The notes beneath the pieces were generated by a model. That model was given only the letters and a program-made list of their open reading frames with translations, did no database searches and was not told where the DNA came from. From NCBI GenBank assembly GCA_002077045.2, contig KZ111154.1, positions 1 through 64,000 on the forward strand: DNA of 64,000 nucleotides, written 5' to 3'. Below are positions 1 to 9,952 of the stretch, in pieces. A program made the position numbers and the translations under genes. Within the stretch, counting starts at the first letter, position 1. The number at the start of each line of letters is the position of its first letter. The DNA is from Rachicladosporium sp. CCFEE 5018 (taxonomy: Eukaryota > Ascomycota > Dothideomycetes > Cladosporiales > Cladosporiaceae).

Positions 1-101
1 AACCCTAACCCTAACCCTAACCCTAACCCTAACCCTAACCCTAACCCTAACCCTAACCCTAACCCTAACCCTAACCCTAACCCTAACCCTAACCCTAACC
101 C
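1..101. repeat. Telomere repeat tract (CCCTAA)n
   Basis: About 17 perfect units of AACCCT run from the first base to position 101, then give way directly to unique sequence (ATAGTGACAG). The C-rich strand reads 5' to 3' inward, which is the orientation expected for a left chromosome end. TTAGGG is the telomere unit of vertebrates and of most filamentous ascomycetes. There is no subtelomeric helicase gene or spacer between the repeat and the first coding sequence. Confidence 0.98.
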
Positions 102-159
102 ATAGTGACAGCATGACGTCTTCAGGACCAGTCTCGGGATCGACTGTTGCACGTATGCT

Positions 160-327
160 CTTTGGCATGACATAGCCGAAGCCGAGCAACTTCTGTAGTA
201 TCTTAACAGATTTAGGGTAATGCCGGAGAGCCAGAAGAATGAGCTTTGGCATGACATAGCCGAAGCCGAGCAACTTCTGTAGTATCTTAACAGATTTAGG
301 GTAATGCCGGAGAGCCAGAAGAATGAG
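160..327. repeat. Exact 84-bp tandem duplication inside the ankyrin frame
   Basis: Bases 160-243 and 244-327 are identical. Eighty-four bases are 28 codons, so the duplication keeps the minus-strand frame open and adds one extra repeat unit (motif LLALRHYPKSVKIL twice). Identity of 100 percent indicates a recent event or an assembly slip. Confidence 0.95.
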
Positions 328-3300
328 GTGATCCTGTGGACGACACTCGTAGCGGACGTATGGTCTGGCCTTGCGGTGGCCGAGGCTGGCTGTCAACGCC
401 CCTAACAGGTCAGCTTCCTCAAGCCCGGAGCGAAACAAGTAGGGCAGAGCTCGCGATATTGAGGTAGAGTCGGTATTATGCACCATAAGGTGCAAGAACA
501 GCGAGGTCGCCTGATGTTGGGCAGCTGGACTTCCATTCTTGCTGAGCAGCAGGTCAATCAGCCGTTGACATGAGAACCCGGCAATCGAATCCTCAACAGC
601 GTTGTGCAGAGCTAGATCAATCTCGGGTTGTGAGACGCGGCGCTTCAACAGCAGTGATGTACATGTGTAGCCGTTGTTCGTCCGCATGATGTCTCGATCC
701 TGTGACATTGCATGCAAGGGACCGGTGCAAGAGGCGGAATCCGGCAATTTTTCAATGAGATGACCGACGACGTTAGTGCGTCCTTGTACACAAGCTCGGT
801 GGAAAGCGCTGACGGATGCTGCACCAGGCGCCCGATGCGTCTCCATGAGGATGTCCACGAGTGCAACATCTTCTTCATCGATCGCACGTCCGATCATGTC
901 GTCCAGCGCGGGTCCGTTCGCGCCGGCTCGAAGAACCGCAGCTGCCAGTTCTCTGCGCCGTACGCCGGAGTCATTCATGCACGTCGACAAAGCGGCAAGC
1001 AGCACTTCCGATTTCGGCCTCTTCGTCAGTAGGATCTCGACAAGTCGGAACTGTGCATTTCCGACAGCTTGTATGAGCACAGCTCCCTTATTACGGTTCA
1101 CAGATGCCCCGTGAGCGAAGAGCATAGCAATCACTTCCTCGTCAATGGGCGCCCGACAGCTCGCCACCAGTGCCGCATCGATGGTCCCTTTGCTTGGATT
1201 CGCCGTGACCAGGCGCCGCAGCGTCTTCACATCCGCCTTGCAGCACGTGATGACCAGTGGCGCTCCGCCGGACTGGTTGACGTCCGCGTTGTAGTCGAGG
1301 AGCATGTCAAGCACAGCGAGCCGCGGGGAGTCGGTCTTCAGTTCGTTAAGCAGTGCTTGGTTGACATCCACCTGCGAACAGCCACGTGCCAGCAGTAGCT
1401 TGACTTTGTTAGTATCAGCCCTCGCTAGTGCCTTTGCGAGAGCCTTCCCCGTGGCGGCATCGTGAGATGGCACTGCATCGACCAGCATAGCAAAGATGGC
1501 GTCATTGCACTTCACAGTCGCAGTGACCAGGAGCAGACGAGTGACTCTGGCACCGTTGGCAAGAAAAAGCTGCACAGCAGCGCCGTTCGCTGGCTCTCGA
1601 TTCATGATCTTGGCGAGAGCGTCATCAAGCGCAGCCTGCTCAGTGCCTTCCTGGCCTAATAGCAAGGCAGCCAGGGCGAGATCCTCGTCATCAAGCAGAG
1701 TGACCGACGTTGAGCCACAGAGCGAGCTGAAAGTCTTCGACACGAGGGCCCGCGCTGGTCCTACCCGGCACAGCCATTCTGCAAGGAAGACGTTCCTCGC
1801 GGCGAATGCTTTCTGGAATGCCAGCCCGCCGTTGTAATTGATGTCGGCACCGCCGTCGAGGAACAGCTGTATGTGTTCGACTTTCTCTGTCGGTGGTCAA
1901 CCTCCTGCATACGTAGTCAGCGTGTGGAGGAGCAGCGCTTCGAGTCCTTGGCTGAGTCCTTCGCCAGTTGCTCCAGCATTGATCAAGAGTCGGAGCGCTT
2001 CCTTCTGATCTGCTTCCTGAAAAACTGACAGGAGCGGAACCACATTCGCGACCGTCGGATTACAGGTACCGGTGGAAACTAGCCGCTTGAATATTGGATA
2101 CTCGCGTAGCGTAATCGCCGATCGAAGGGGTCCATGGTCGAGGTTCGAGACGGAGGCCTTGGAAGCGATCAGTAGCGCGATCATATCATAAGCGCGGCCA
2201 TCAACGGCTGTCATCAGGCTTTGTGTCAGGCGCACATCACCTGTGCGTAGACCGGCATACAGTAGGAGCTTCAGCCACCGAAGCTGTTCTCCCAGAGGAA
2301 CCGCTTCCAGAATTGCATCAAGCCAAGCTGACATCATTTGCCAGGGCACCACCCGGGCGTGCCACAGCAGCATAGTAGATGTCTTGTAGTCCAGACGAAG
2401 AATAGAAGTGCCGATAGCGATAGCGTCATCGGTGTCGGGATCTGCTCCATAGGCCAGCAGAACAGCGACGAGGGCGCAGTCAGCCCTGTCCGCGGCGAGT
2501 GACAGGCATCGCGATAGTGTAGCATCAGGGGGCCTTTTCGTCCCTTGGAGCAGGAATTTGGCGACCTCTGAGGAGCCGCGCCGCGTCACGAAATCGAGCG
2601 CAGGGTAGCGACCGATAGTGCAAGATTCAAGGTAGCCGCCCGCTGCAAGCAATGCGTGAATGACTGCCCGACGGCGAGGTTCTAGAGCTGCGGTAACGTC
2701 CGCTTCAAGGGCCGAGAGTGCTTTCTGTAGGGCCTTGTTGATCGCTTCCTGCGACGAGGCACGTACGTAGCTGAGCAGGCGTGTTGTAAGGTGAACATCC
2801 AGGCGATTCACGCTGTTGGAAGTAATCGTGCTAAGGACGGTTGGGCACCTCTGCTCAGGAGTGCGTCCACCACCCTCGTGGCCGGACACGTGTTGACCGC
2901 CGCGTTGAGCTCGGCAGGAACAAAAGTCCAGCGCGTGATATCCTCCGCGATTGCTCTTCGCTTTTTGCTTCGCAGAAGACGCCGAAGCTTAGCGAATGTA
3001 CTGTTGTACGCCTTTGACCGTTTCCGTATATCAGCCAACAGCTGCTGAGCTTCCGTCTGCGCTGCATCCGTCGTCTGAAGCGGCGGCGGGCGAAGGACAA
3101 GCGGATTTGGCACGCGGTACGGTTCCGCGCCAGCCTCCTCAGCCAATTGTCGCAGTCGGTCGCGTTGCATCTTTCGTAACGGTCTTTATGAATCCTCTAC
3201 ATTTGTGTGACACACCTTAGCGTTGACGAGTAGTCACAGTTGAGTACAGGATGTCTTTGAAAGACCAGTGTGCTTTTGGTGTCGTTCGCAAGGCTGAGGC

Positions 3301-3469
3301 ATCTTTGCAAGGTTGCCTTTTTGCCTTACCGCCTTGCCCCGAACGCCTCCCGGTCACCATGCAGCCCTGAACAATTCAAGACGCCCCGAGGCAGAGACGC
3401 GACGGACCCATGCCTGCATCACACTCCACGCAGTCGTTGCTGTCTGTCTGACCTGTGAGCACTTACAGA

Positions 3470-4241
3470 ATGTTCGAGCCACTCTCCGCCGTTGCGGCCG
3501 TCTTCGGCGGCATTTCAGCAGTCAACGCAGTCACTGACCTATGGAAGAAGTGGAAAGCAAGAAGGCAGCGGAAGAAAGATGCAGAACTTTCAAGAGTGGA
3601 TGGCGCATTCGAGGAGGTCCCTCGATTCTTACGCAATGCGGTGGACTGTTGTGCAGCACGAGCAGGGCAGGCGTTCAGAGTACCGGACGGCAAGTCACTC
3701 ATCGGGCTGTGATCGAGAGATGATGTACTGACTGCAACCAGCCATCGCTCACAGCAGAATTGGCCGAACGGTGACGATCTTCCAACGGACACTGGGCGGC
3801 ACCTTACATATCGCACTCAATGGGGGCAACCTCGATCTGGCAAGGGTACACTGTCTGCTCAGTGGATTTGGCCGTGATATGACTAGCTCCCTTGGCGACG
3901 TCTTCACGCGGGTCTGTCGCTCAATGCCAAATACCTACAGTCGAAACCGCTCTGTCAGCGAAGCGGCCACTTCATCACTCGAGCTGCGAGTCATCCCGTA
4001 CGACTTCAATACGGCTCTGGCAGCGTTGCCACCGTTACAGTTCACTGGCGTACCGATTGCGACTACGCTGGAGCGGATGAAGAAGGACTGGGTGGCCGAA
4101 GACTTACACAGTACGTTGGCTGCAGACTTGGACGCCATTGTCGCCGCTAGAGTTGTTATAGAACCGTGTCCGCGAATCCCGATCATGGAGTTGGAGAGCT
4201 GGAACGTTCTTCGGGTAGTCATTGCGGAAGCTGGGCTGTAA
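3470..4241 (+). CDS. Hypothetical protein, HeLo-like/STAND-type N-terminus
   Basis: I do not recognise this protein. A model with one intron, 3470-3693 joined to 3755-4241, gives 236 residues and an exact codon count. The 61-bp intron has a GT donor, an AG acceptor and a TACTGAC branch site at 3726-3732. The start is the first ATG of the frame. The N-terminus is a hydrophobic helix (MFEPLSAVAAVFGGISAV) followed by a basic, Lys/Arg-rich helix (WKKWKARRQRKK). This is the layout of the N-terminal domain of many fungal STAND/NLR proteins and resembles the start of the gene downstream at 4888. The rest is a mixed alpha/beta region without known motifs. If the splice is wrong, the gene is instead broken by the TGA at 3710. 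It sits head-to-head with the truncated ankyrin gene, about 300 bp away, in a decaying subtelomere. Confidence 0.45.
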
Positions 4242-4887
4242 TATTTTCGATTTGCTCGTTTTGAGAGCTCCGATCAGTGGACGACGCTCTTTCGATGCGC
4301 GTGAACAGATATCGAACTTGTGGTTATCAACATATCGACCTGTGAGTGCGGCTCGACTGTCGATATCTCTGACCTACTATTGGAGGAGCTCGAAACATGT
4401 GTCGACAGTATTAACGAGGCTCGTCTGTCGAACCATTGACTCAGCGAGTCGCATATCTTGATATCGAATCAACGAGCTTTCGTGTGATACGTGCCAAAAG
4501 CGGATGTCTGATCGGAGAAGTTGATCGGAGATCGGAGTTCAGGGACAAGTTAGATCGCACTCGAAATTAAAACACTGCACACTACAGTCTTCTACATTTC
4601 CGCCTTCTGGCGTGTCGCTGGCCACAAACAACTACGAGCAAGCTAGACAATGCTGCGCGCGGTCGTCGACGATTTTGTGTGCGGTAAGACGGCGACTATA
4701 GACGCTTGCCCTCGCGTCAGGTACACATGCACTAAGCACCTGCATGCAGGCAAAGCCACAGCACTGCCACCACCATGAGCTCTCGCAGCGGTGTAGCGCC
4801 ATGCTCTCATGATCAACTCATGCTAGTAACACAGTCAGGCACCCGCTTCTATGCCTTCCCACTCGAAGCGCAAGCGCACTCTCGAGT
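4242..4887. other. Intergenic, no gene seen
   Basis: This 646-bp spacer contains no long frame, RNA gene or repeat that I can identify. The part just before 4888 is probably the promoter of the next gene. Confidence 0.5.
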
Positions 4888-7118
4888 ATGGAGCTCGTCG
4901 GCGTCGCTGGCAGCATCGGTGGGCTGCTTGGACTAGCAGGCCAGTGTGTTGAGGGCGCTATCACGCTGCGAACGTTTTGGCAGGACATCAAAGCTGCTTC
5001 CAATACCGCCGCCAATTTTCTTAACGATTTGAACACTCTGATACAGACACTGACCGACATCAAGAAGCTCCTGGAGAGTGTTCGTGACGAGCCCGCCTTG
5101 CGCGATTGCAGCCTCGATGCTGTCACTTTGCGACTGCATCTCGAAGGATGCGATGGAGAACTTCGTCGATGGATCGCGACAGCTCGAAAGTCGCGACCTG
5201 ACAATGGCAAGGGAGTCAAGCACTGGTTCAAGAGCTTCATTGTTGCGATGGATAAGGAGAGTCTGAGGGACATCCGGCGAGAAATTCAAAGCCGACGGCA
5301 ATGCCTAGATCTTGCATTGGGAGTCTTGGGGCGGTATGCGACACCCTGTTGCCAGACGAGCCACCTGCTAATGATATTGCCATCAGCGCGCTAGATGTAC
5401 ACAATCTTGTCAGCACTAAAGAGGTTGGCAATACTCTCAACACCAATCAGGCGCAGCTGCTTGACGTCCTTCATGCTCTCCAAGCACGTCACGATCAGTT
5501 GGACATGAAGCTCGACACCATCAGTCAGTCCTCATTCACGAGTCACCCGAGTCTGCGGAGTGCGGCGTCGGCACCTCGTTCCGCATCTAGGCTGTCTATC
5601 GACAAAGGTAGTAAAGATCGTAGCACTTATGATTTCGCGACGTGGAAACTGCCGGTCTGGAGTGACAATGGATCGATTAGTGACCAGCGGAGTCAGGCAT
5701 CGAGTGCTAGTCAGCACAGTGCTTAGGCTCCTCGTGGGCGGCGAACGAGTCTGCGGGTGTCGCCGCGGCCGTCGACACCTTTTCGGCGCAGATCTTCGAG
5801 TGGAGATCAACCTTTGCATGACCTGCAAGAACCTAATGACACCACAGGCGATCGGACACCGGATCACGATTCGTACTGGACGGATGAGAGCCTAGAGGAC
5901 GACAGGCCATTGCTTCAACGCCATTACTGGGACGCCGCTATGCTCTGTCAGTGGACCGACGGGCGAGACCGCATCAACAAGTGGATGCTTCACAGTCTTG
6001 GTGTAGATGTCAAACAGGCAGCGGTGCATCAACAGGCTATTGAAGCCGAGTTGAGCAGGCAGGGTCTGTCGGTCGACGAGGTGCTCATCGCAGGCGGATC
6101 GTGGGAACGGCTCGCATTCCAATATTGGCTCATCGACGAAGCTGCCTTGGGTGTCAACATGCTACATCCTTAAGAGGCAGACACCATTCCAAGTCTTGGA
6201 CCTCCGAGCCTACGGACTGATCGAAGTAGTCAGAATACTTTTGAACACGCCACTTCGCCTCCGGTAGAGCCAAGTATACTGCCCTCGGGGGTGATCATGG
6301 GCAGCGGCGTCGGCGCAAGTGATGCTGCCATTACACCGCCTGATACTCTCGATGAACCCAGCGAAGACCGCGCAAATATAAGATGGAGGCACGATTATTT
6401 CAAGGAGCTCCAGGACGCTGTTCGTGCGATACAGCCTAGGCGTACAGGTTCACCGGCTGTGGGCAACAAGCCTTTGATGAATAGTATTGCTATACAGATA
6501 CCGCGGGGAGCAGCTTGGGACGACTCGGAATCTAGCGACAGTGATGACGAGTACGGACCACCGCCCATGCATATCCGCAAACAGAGTGGAGAGCTTGTAA
6601 AGTCTGCACTTCGACCCGCACAGAGTCGGCGACGGTACTCGATGCCAGGGACGCCAACATACTCGAAGTCTGTTCACTATAATGACGACACCAATCGTGT
6701 TCGACACTTCATGCAGGTCGACCGACCCATCGCCATCAGTGCCGGCACCTCACCGGTTGAGCAATATGAGAGTGAAACGGAGTTCCCGTTCGCCTCTCCT
6801 CCTCGCAAGACATCAGATGATGTGTCTCCACAGGCCACAGTCGCTGGCCCGAGGACTCGCTACGACTTCTCACCTGCACTGCGCGCCGCTGTTGATGCAG
6901 CCGAGAAGATACTCGGCGCTGAGAAGCTAGATACACCGGCTGTCATCTTGAAGAAACGTACACCCTCGCCTTGTCGCGATTCAGCATCGCCGGCCGTGGA
7001 AGTGAGCTTGGACACTGCGCAACCTGCGCTAGATTCAAAAGAGTATAGAGATCTTATCGAGAAGTATTGTTTCTTCGGCAGCGCGAAGCGTAAGCCAGAC
7101 GATGTGGGCTACACATGA
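4888..7118 (+). pseudogene. Fungal STAND/NLR-like N-domain protein, broken
   Basis: The protein opens with MELVGVAGSIGGLLGLAGQC, the amphipathic first helix of the fungal N-terminal domain found on NLR-like and ankyrin proteins (Pfam Fungal_N/SesA-like families). A helical region of about 150 residues with many charged heptads follows. From about residue 150 the frame must shift by one base in the GGGG run near 5325-5330 to continue (VLG then AVCDTLLPDE). Downstream the same frame goes to 7118 but is interrupted by TAG at 5724-5726 and TAA at 6171-6173. The remainder is a Ser/Thr/Pro-rich disordered region, an acidic patch near 6540 and a short C-terminal helix. There is no NB-ARC or NACHT domain, so this is an adaptor-like or decayed gene. 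Both stops are one C-to-T change from Gln codons, as RIP would produce. An in-frame 72-bp intron (GTCTGG..CTTAG) could remove the first stop, but no such escape is visible for the second. Total length without lesions is about 743 residues. Confidence 0.65.
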
Positions 7119-7304
7119 CCGGGCGACTTGTGCAGGACAGTAACGACGGGCTCGGACAATCGCCTCTATGTCTACGGTCTCTATGTATGGGCCCTCGATT
7201 ATGTACATATTGACCTCTGAGGTACTATTCCGAAACTGCAGGCCACTGCTTCGACGTCCGTCACTTGCAATCCTCTCACACCATGCCGGCACACAGCAGC
7301 AGCA
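7090..7304. repeat. Subtelomeric segmental duplication, copy A
   Basis: These 215 bases match 63786-64000 in the same orientation at 208 positions, without gaps. They cover the last codons of the STAND-like gene, its 3' flank and the last codons of the GPI-protein gene. The match stops abruptly on the left at 7090; on the right it is limited by the end of the window, so the full duplication is longer. Confidence 0.95.
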
Positions 7305-8038
7305 CTGCTGTCCCCAGGACCGCTTGCAAAGTCACAACGGCTCCACCAGCAGATCCACCGCTCTGAGTAGCTGCGGTTGCCGACGGCTGTGTCGTTGCGC
7401 TGGTAGCTGAGCCAGATCGAGAGGGTGCCAAAGACGTAGCAAGAGACGTAGCAGGACTTGTGCTAGAAGATGGCACGGCATCGAATGAGGATGATGTGGA
7501 CCTCGCAGCAGCAGCGGCAGATGCTCCAACTGTACCGGAACGAGTGGCTGAAGTTGAAGGCGCGGCTGTCGCTGAAGGTGTACCAGTTCCTGTCTGGACC
7601 TGGCCGTTCGGCGCTGTGTATACTCCAGAGACTGTGCTGCCGGTACCGCCGACGTCGTCATGATATTCGCCTGACGTAATGATCAGCTCATATAACACAC
7701 TCCATGATTCATAGTCTGGACACACCAGTACTTGTGTCTAGACACAACAACGATCCATCGATATACTGGAAGCAGGTTTCCGAGACAGTGCACTCCAAGC
7801 CACCAGTCTGTCTCACTCGCAGCTTCTCGCATGTACCACCACTGATCAATACCTGCGAGTTACATGCTGCATCGCCCTCGAGAGCCAGACAGCCTGCGTC
7901 TCCGTTGCACCCGCTCGTGCCACCGGTACTAGCGTCTGTGATGATAGACCACGAGAGGGCGACCGCCGCAGTGCAGGAGGACGCTGCAGCTCCTGCAATG
8001 GTCAGGGAGACAGCGAAGAAGGAGCGGAAATACTTCAT
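7276..8038 (-). pseudogene. GPI-anchored Ser/Thr-rich secreted protein, frame broken
   Basis: The ATG at 8038 begins a clear signal peptide (MKYFRSFFAVSLTIAGAAAS). A cysteine-containing ectodomain of about 90 residues follows (CNGDAGC, ACNSQ, GGTCEK, LECTVSETC, LLCLD), then a Ser/Thr/Ala/Pro-rich stalk, and a hydrophobic C-terminal tail ending LLLCAGMV, a typical GPI-attachment signal. The mature protein would be a cell-wall or plasma-membrane mannoprotein. The frame changes at about 7720: restoring one GT in the GTGTGT run joins LDTSTGV to CPDYESW. This could be a real dinucleotide deletion, an assembly slip in a microsatellite, or an intron I cannot place. The gene is tail-to-tail with the STAND-like gene. 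Its 3' end is present again at the right end of the window, so this is a duplicated subtelomeric gene. Confidence 0.6.
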
Positions 8039-8096
8039 GTTGATGATGAAAGAAGGTGGATGGAGATGCGCGTACAGACTGGCGGCGTGCTCCATG

Positions 8097-8104
8097 TAAA
8101 TATA
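8097..8104 (-). promoter_or_regulatory. Putative TATA box of the GPI-protein gene
   Basis: The minus strand reads TATATTTA about 60 bases upstream of the ATG at 8038. Position and sequence fit a fungal core promoter; nothing else supports it. Confidence 0.35.
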
Positions 8105-8740
8105 CCATGCCAATCCACCAAAGCAGCTGAACTTCACTCAGTCCATGCGTAAAGGACGTCCGCAACAGGCTACGCTGGACGCCATGAGTGGCAGTTCGTC
8201 CCTCTTCGGGATTCCTCTCGACGAGACATCAGGAGATGCCAAGCAAGGTGTAGCGAGTGAGGACTTGGCAAAGCTATACCACAGTGGTGACAAGAGCCAT
8301 CACATCACATCACCAGAGCGACGATGAATTGGGAAGCGGTGTCAAGTAGCGTGAGATCACAGGCTTATACAACGAACGAATGAACTCTACACCGCAGTCA
8401 TTACATATGCACTGCGGTTACTCCACGTGGCAACCGCCAAGGGTTCTTGTGGCGTCAAGCAATCAGCCCTACCGCTCGGAGAAAGGTCCGCCTCGTGACT
8501 TGTGAGTCTGGATTCAGGCAATCAAGTCTATCACAGGACAGATGCTCACCGGAATATTCTGTGGCTGACCTGAAGAAGTGTAGGATCAGTGGCGTCGACA
8601 TGCAGAGGACTGATGCCAAGGTTGCTAGGCCTCAACGTAAACCTCGAGCGACACATGTGTTGTCCACGTCTGGCATTTGCAGGCGTGCCGCTGGATCAAT
8701 ATGCGTTTCGAATTGGACTCAACATCCTACGGCTAAGCGG
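8105..8740. other. Spacer between GPI gene and lipase relic
   Basis: There is no supported gene here. A plus-strand frame entering at 8447 leads into the hydrolase relic, but its first 95 or so codons resemble nothing and have no signal peptide, so I treat them as non-coding or too decayed to read. Confidence 0.4.
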
Positions 8741-9153
8741 TTCGCTCTGCTGACAAAGGTCGGCGGCGAGTCCTTCAAAGGTCCGCTGCTGATCATTGCG
8801 GGCGAGAGGGACATCGTAGTTACGCTCGACTCAATCCAATCCGCTGTGAAAGACACCTGTGCGCTTTTGTAGCGTCGTGGCAATGCGGCATCGCTGCAGA
8901 TGATCACGTATCAAGGCATGAACCACTTCCCCGTCATTCAGGCAAGCGCCGCCAAATGGCTGCAGTGAGTAAAACATCTGTTGCTTGTTGAGGCGCCGAA
9001 AGAGGTGTTTGCAGGCTGTCGCACAAGTATTGTGCAAGGCTTCCGTACGGAGTTCACGCCCAAGTCGATCACGTCCATCTTCCTGACGACGTGGGCTTCA
9101 CCAATGGAGCCATGGAAGTAGAGCGTGTGAGTGCGAAGTCGGTGGGGGAATAG
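8741..9153 (+). pseudogene. Relic of a secreted lipase-like alpha/beta hydrolase, C-terminal part
   Basis: The frame at 8741 encodes FKGPLLIIAGERDIVV, the strand-6/Asp-loop region of an alpha/beta hydrolase, then a helix (VKDTCALL). After an in-frame TAG at 8870-8872 it continues with YQGMNHFPVIQASAAKWLQ, which carries the His of the catalytic triad. A plausible intron (GTGAGT at about 8966 to TTGCAG near 9014) leads to a final exon ending at TAG 9151-9153. The G-[ED]-x-D and G-x-x-H-x-P spacing recalls fungal secretory lipases (LIP family), but alpha/beta hydrolases of other kinds share it. The nucleophile Ser and oxyanion region are missing upstream, so the gene is a 3' fragment. Confidence 0.5.
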
Positions 9154-9368
9154 ACTGGACACGATCTGTTGATGTCATACACTCTCATTCATCTATGATA
9201 CATCGATAAGATATGTTGCTGGGTGATCTTTGCCTTCTCGCTCAGCCCTTTCTCTCCTTAGTCTTCCTCGATACCAGGATGCGAACAGTTTATGCTCCGC
9301 AAGATGCGAGGATTCCCAGGCCATGCCCTTCCCTCAGCACCACCCAATGCCTCCCATCGATTTTCGCT

Positions 9369-9818
9369 TCAGCACAAGCCCAAACTCAGCACCACGCCAT
9401 CATCCTGACAAGCATGCACCTTCCCATCATACCCCGTAGAGTTCTGACACACATCATTCACCCTCCCCGCACTCGTAACAGCCACCTTCTGCCCAGCAAA
9501 TGGATCCCCGTCAACGTAGCTAACGCTCCAGTACAAAATGCCGTTGTCGGTGCTCGTGCCGAGAATGAGCTTGGGCGTCTGAGGGGACCAGTACTGATCG
9601 GACTTCGAGACGCCGAGGCTGTTGCCGACGCCGATGATAGGGAGTTCGGTGTTGGCAAAGGCGAGGAGAGGGGACGGGCCGGTGGTGGATTTGGTGCTGT
9701 TGACGTAGGTGAGGTAGAGGGTTCCGTTGCAATTGTTGAGGACTGCTTGGTGGGATAGGGCCTGGGTAGAGGTGGCGAGGGCGATGATGGCCGAGATGGT
9801 CTTGGTGGTGAAGTGCAT
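9369..9818 (-). CDS. Bys1-type small secreted protein
   Basis: This is a single-exon gene of 149 residues starting at ATG 9818. A signal peptide of about 20 residues (MHFTTKTISAIIALATSTQA) precedes a small beta-rich domain. Features matching the Bys1 (Blastomyces yeast-phase-specific) family are an N-terminal NNCNGTLYLTYV, a central TPKLILGTS, a VSYVDGDPFAG signature and C-terminal cysteines (DVCQNST, HACQDD, LGLC). The family has a thaumatin/osmotin-like fold and is common among secreted proteins of plant-associated and dimorphic fungi; its function is unknown. Four cysteines could form two disulfides, and several N-glycosylation sites are present. It is the first intact secreted-protein gene inward of the decayed subtelomere. 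Other thaumatin-like small proteins are the main alternative. Confidence 0.6.
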   Translation of the reverse strand: MHFTTKTISAIIALATSTQALSHQAVLNNCNGTLYLTYVNSTKSTTGPSPLLAFANTELPIIGVGNSLGVSKSDQYWSPQTPKLILGTSTDNGILYWSVSYVDGDPFAGQKVAVTSAGRVNDVCQNSTGYDGKVHACQDDGVVLSLGLC

Positions 9819-9945
9819 GTTTCGTGCTGTGGTCTTGGACTTGAGAGTGTTTGATTGGGCGTCTTGGTCTGAATGGTATGGTTGTGATGGAGTTGGTTGT
9901 GGAGATGTGATGAGAGAAGAGAGGAAGAAGAGATGGAAAACTTGA

Positions 9946-9952
9946 CCTTATA
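9946..9952 (-). promoter_or_regulatory. Putative TATA box of the Bys1-type gene
   Basis: TATAAGG on the minus strand lies about 130 bases upstream of the ATG at 9818. It is followed by a long pyrimidine-rich tract (9905-9935 region), a usual transcription-start context in ascomycetes. Confidence 0.45.

Larger units (their letters stand above)
1..3170 (-). pseudogene. Telomere-truncated ankyrin-type repeat protein
   Basis: Reading leftward from an ATG at 3170, the product starts with a basic coiled stretch, then passes into degenerate ankyrin-like units of 28-33 residues, with elements such as LLAYGADPDTD, LFLDGGADIN and MLLDYNADVNQ. Two lesions break it. A one-base frame change near 2840-2860 separates the first 105 or so residues from the rest, and an in-frame TGA lies at 1897-1899. 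From 1896 to base 1 the frame is completely open (632 codons). The last 33 codons are telomere repeat read as alternating Val-Arg, so the gene has lost its natural 3' end. Ankyrin arrays of this kind in fungi are often C-terminal to NACHT or serve as protein-binding scaffolds, but no catalytic domain is seen here. No intron is needed in the open part. Low-scoring repeats make the family name moderately secure and the broken state certain as sequenced. Confidence 0.75.

Noticed and set aside
5700..5895. Intron splicing from 5716 to 5788 into another frame
   Set aside because: GT and AG are present, but the result ends soon at 5895 and abandons the long coding-like frame that continues to 6170.
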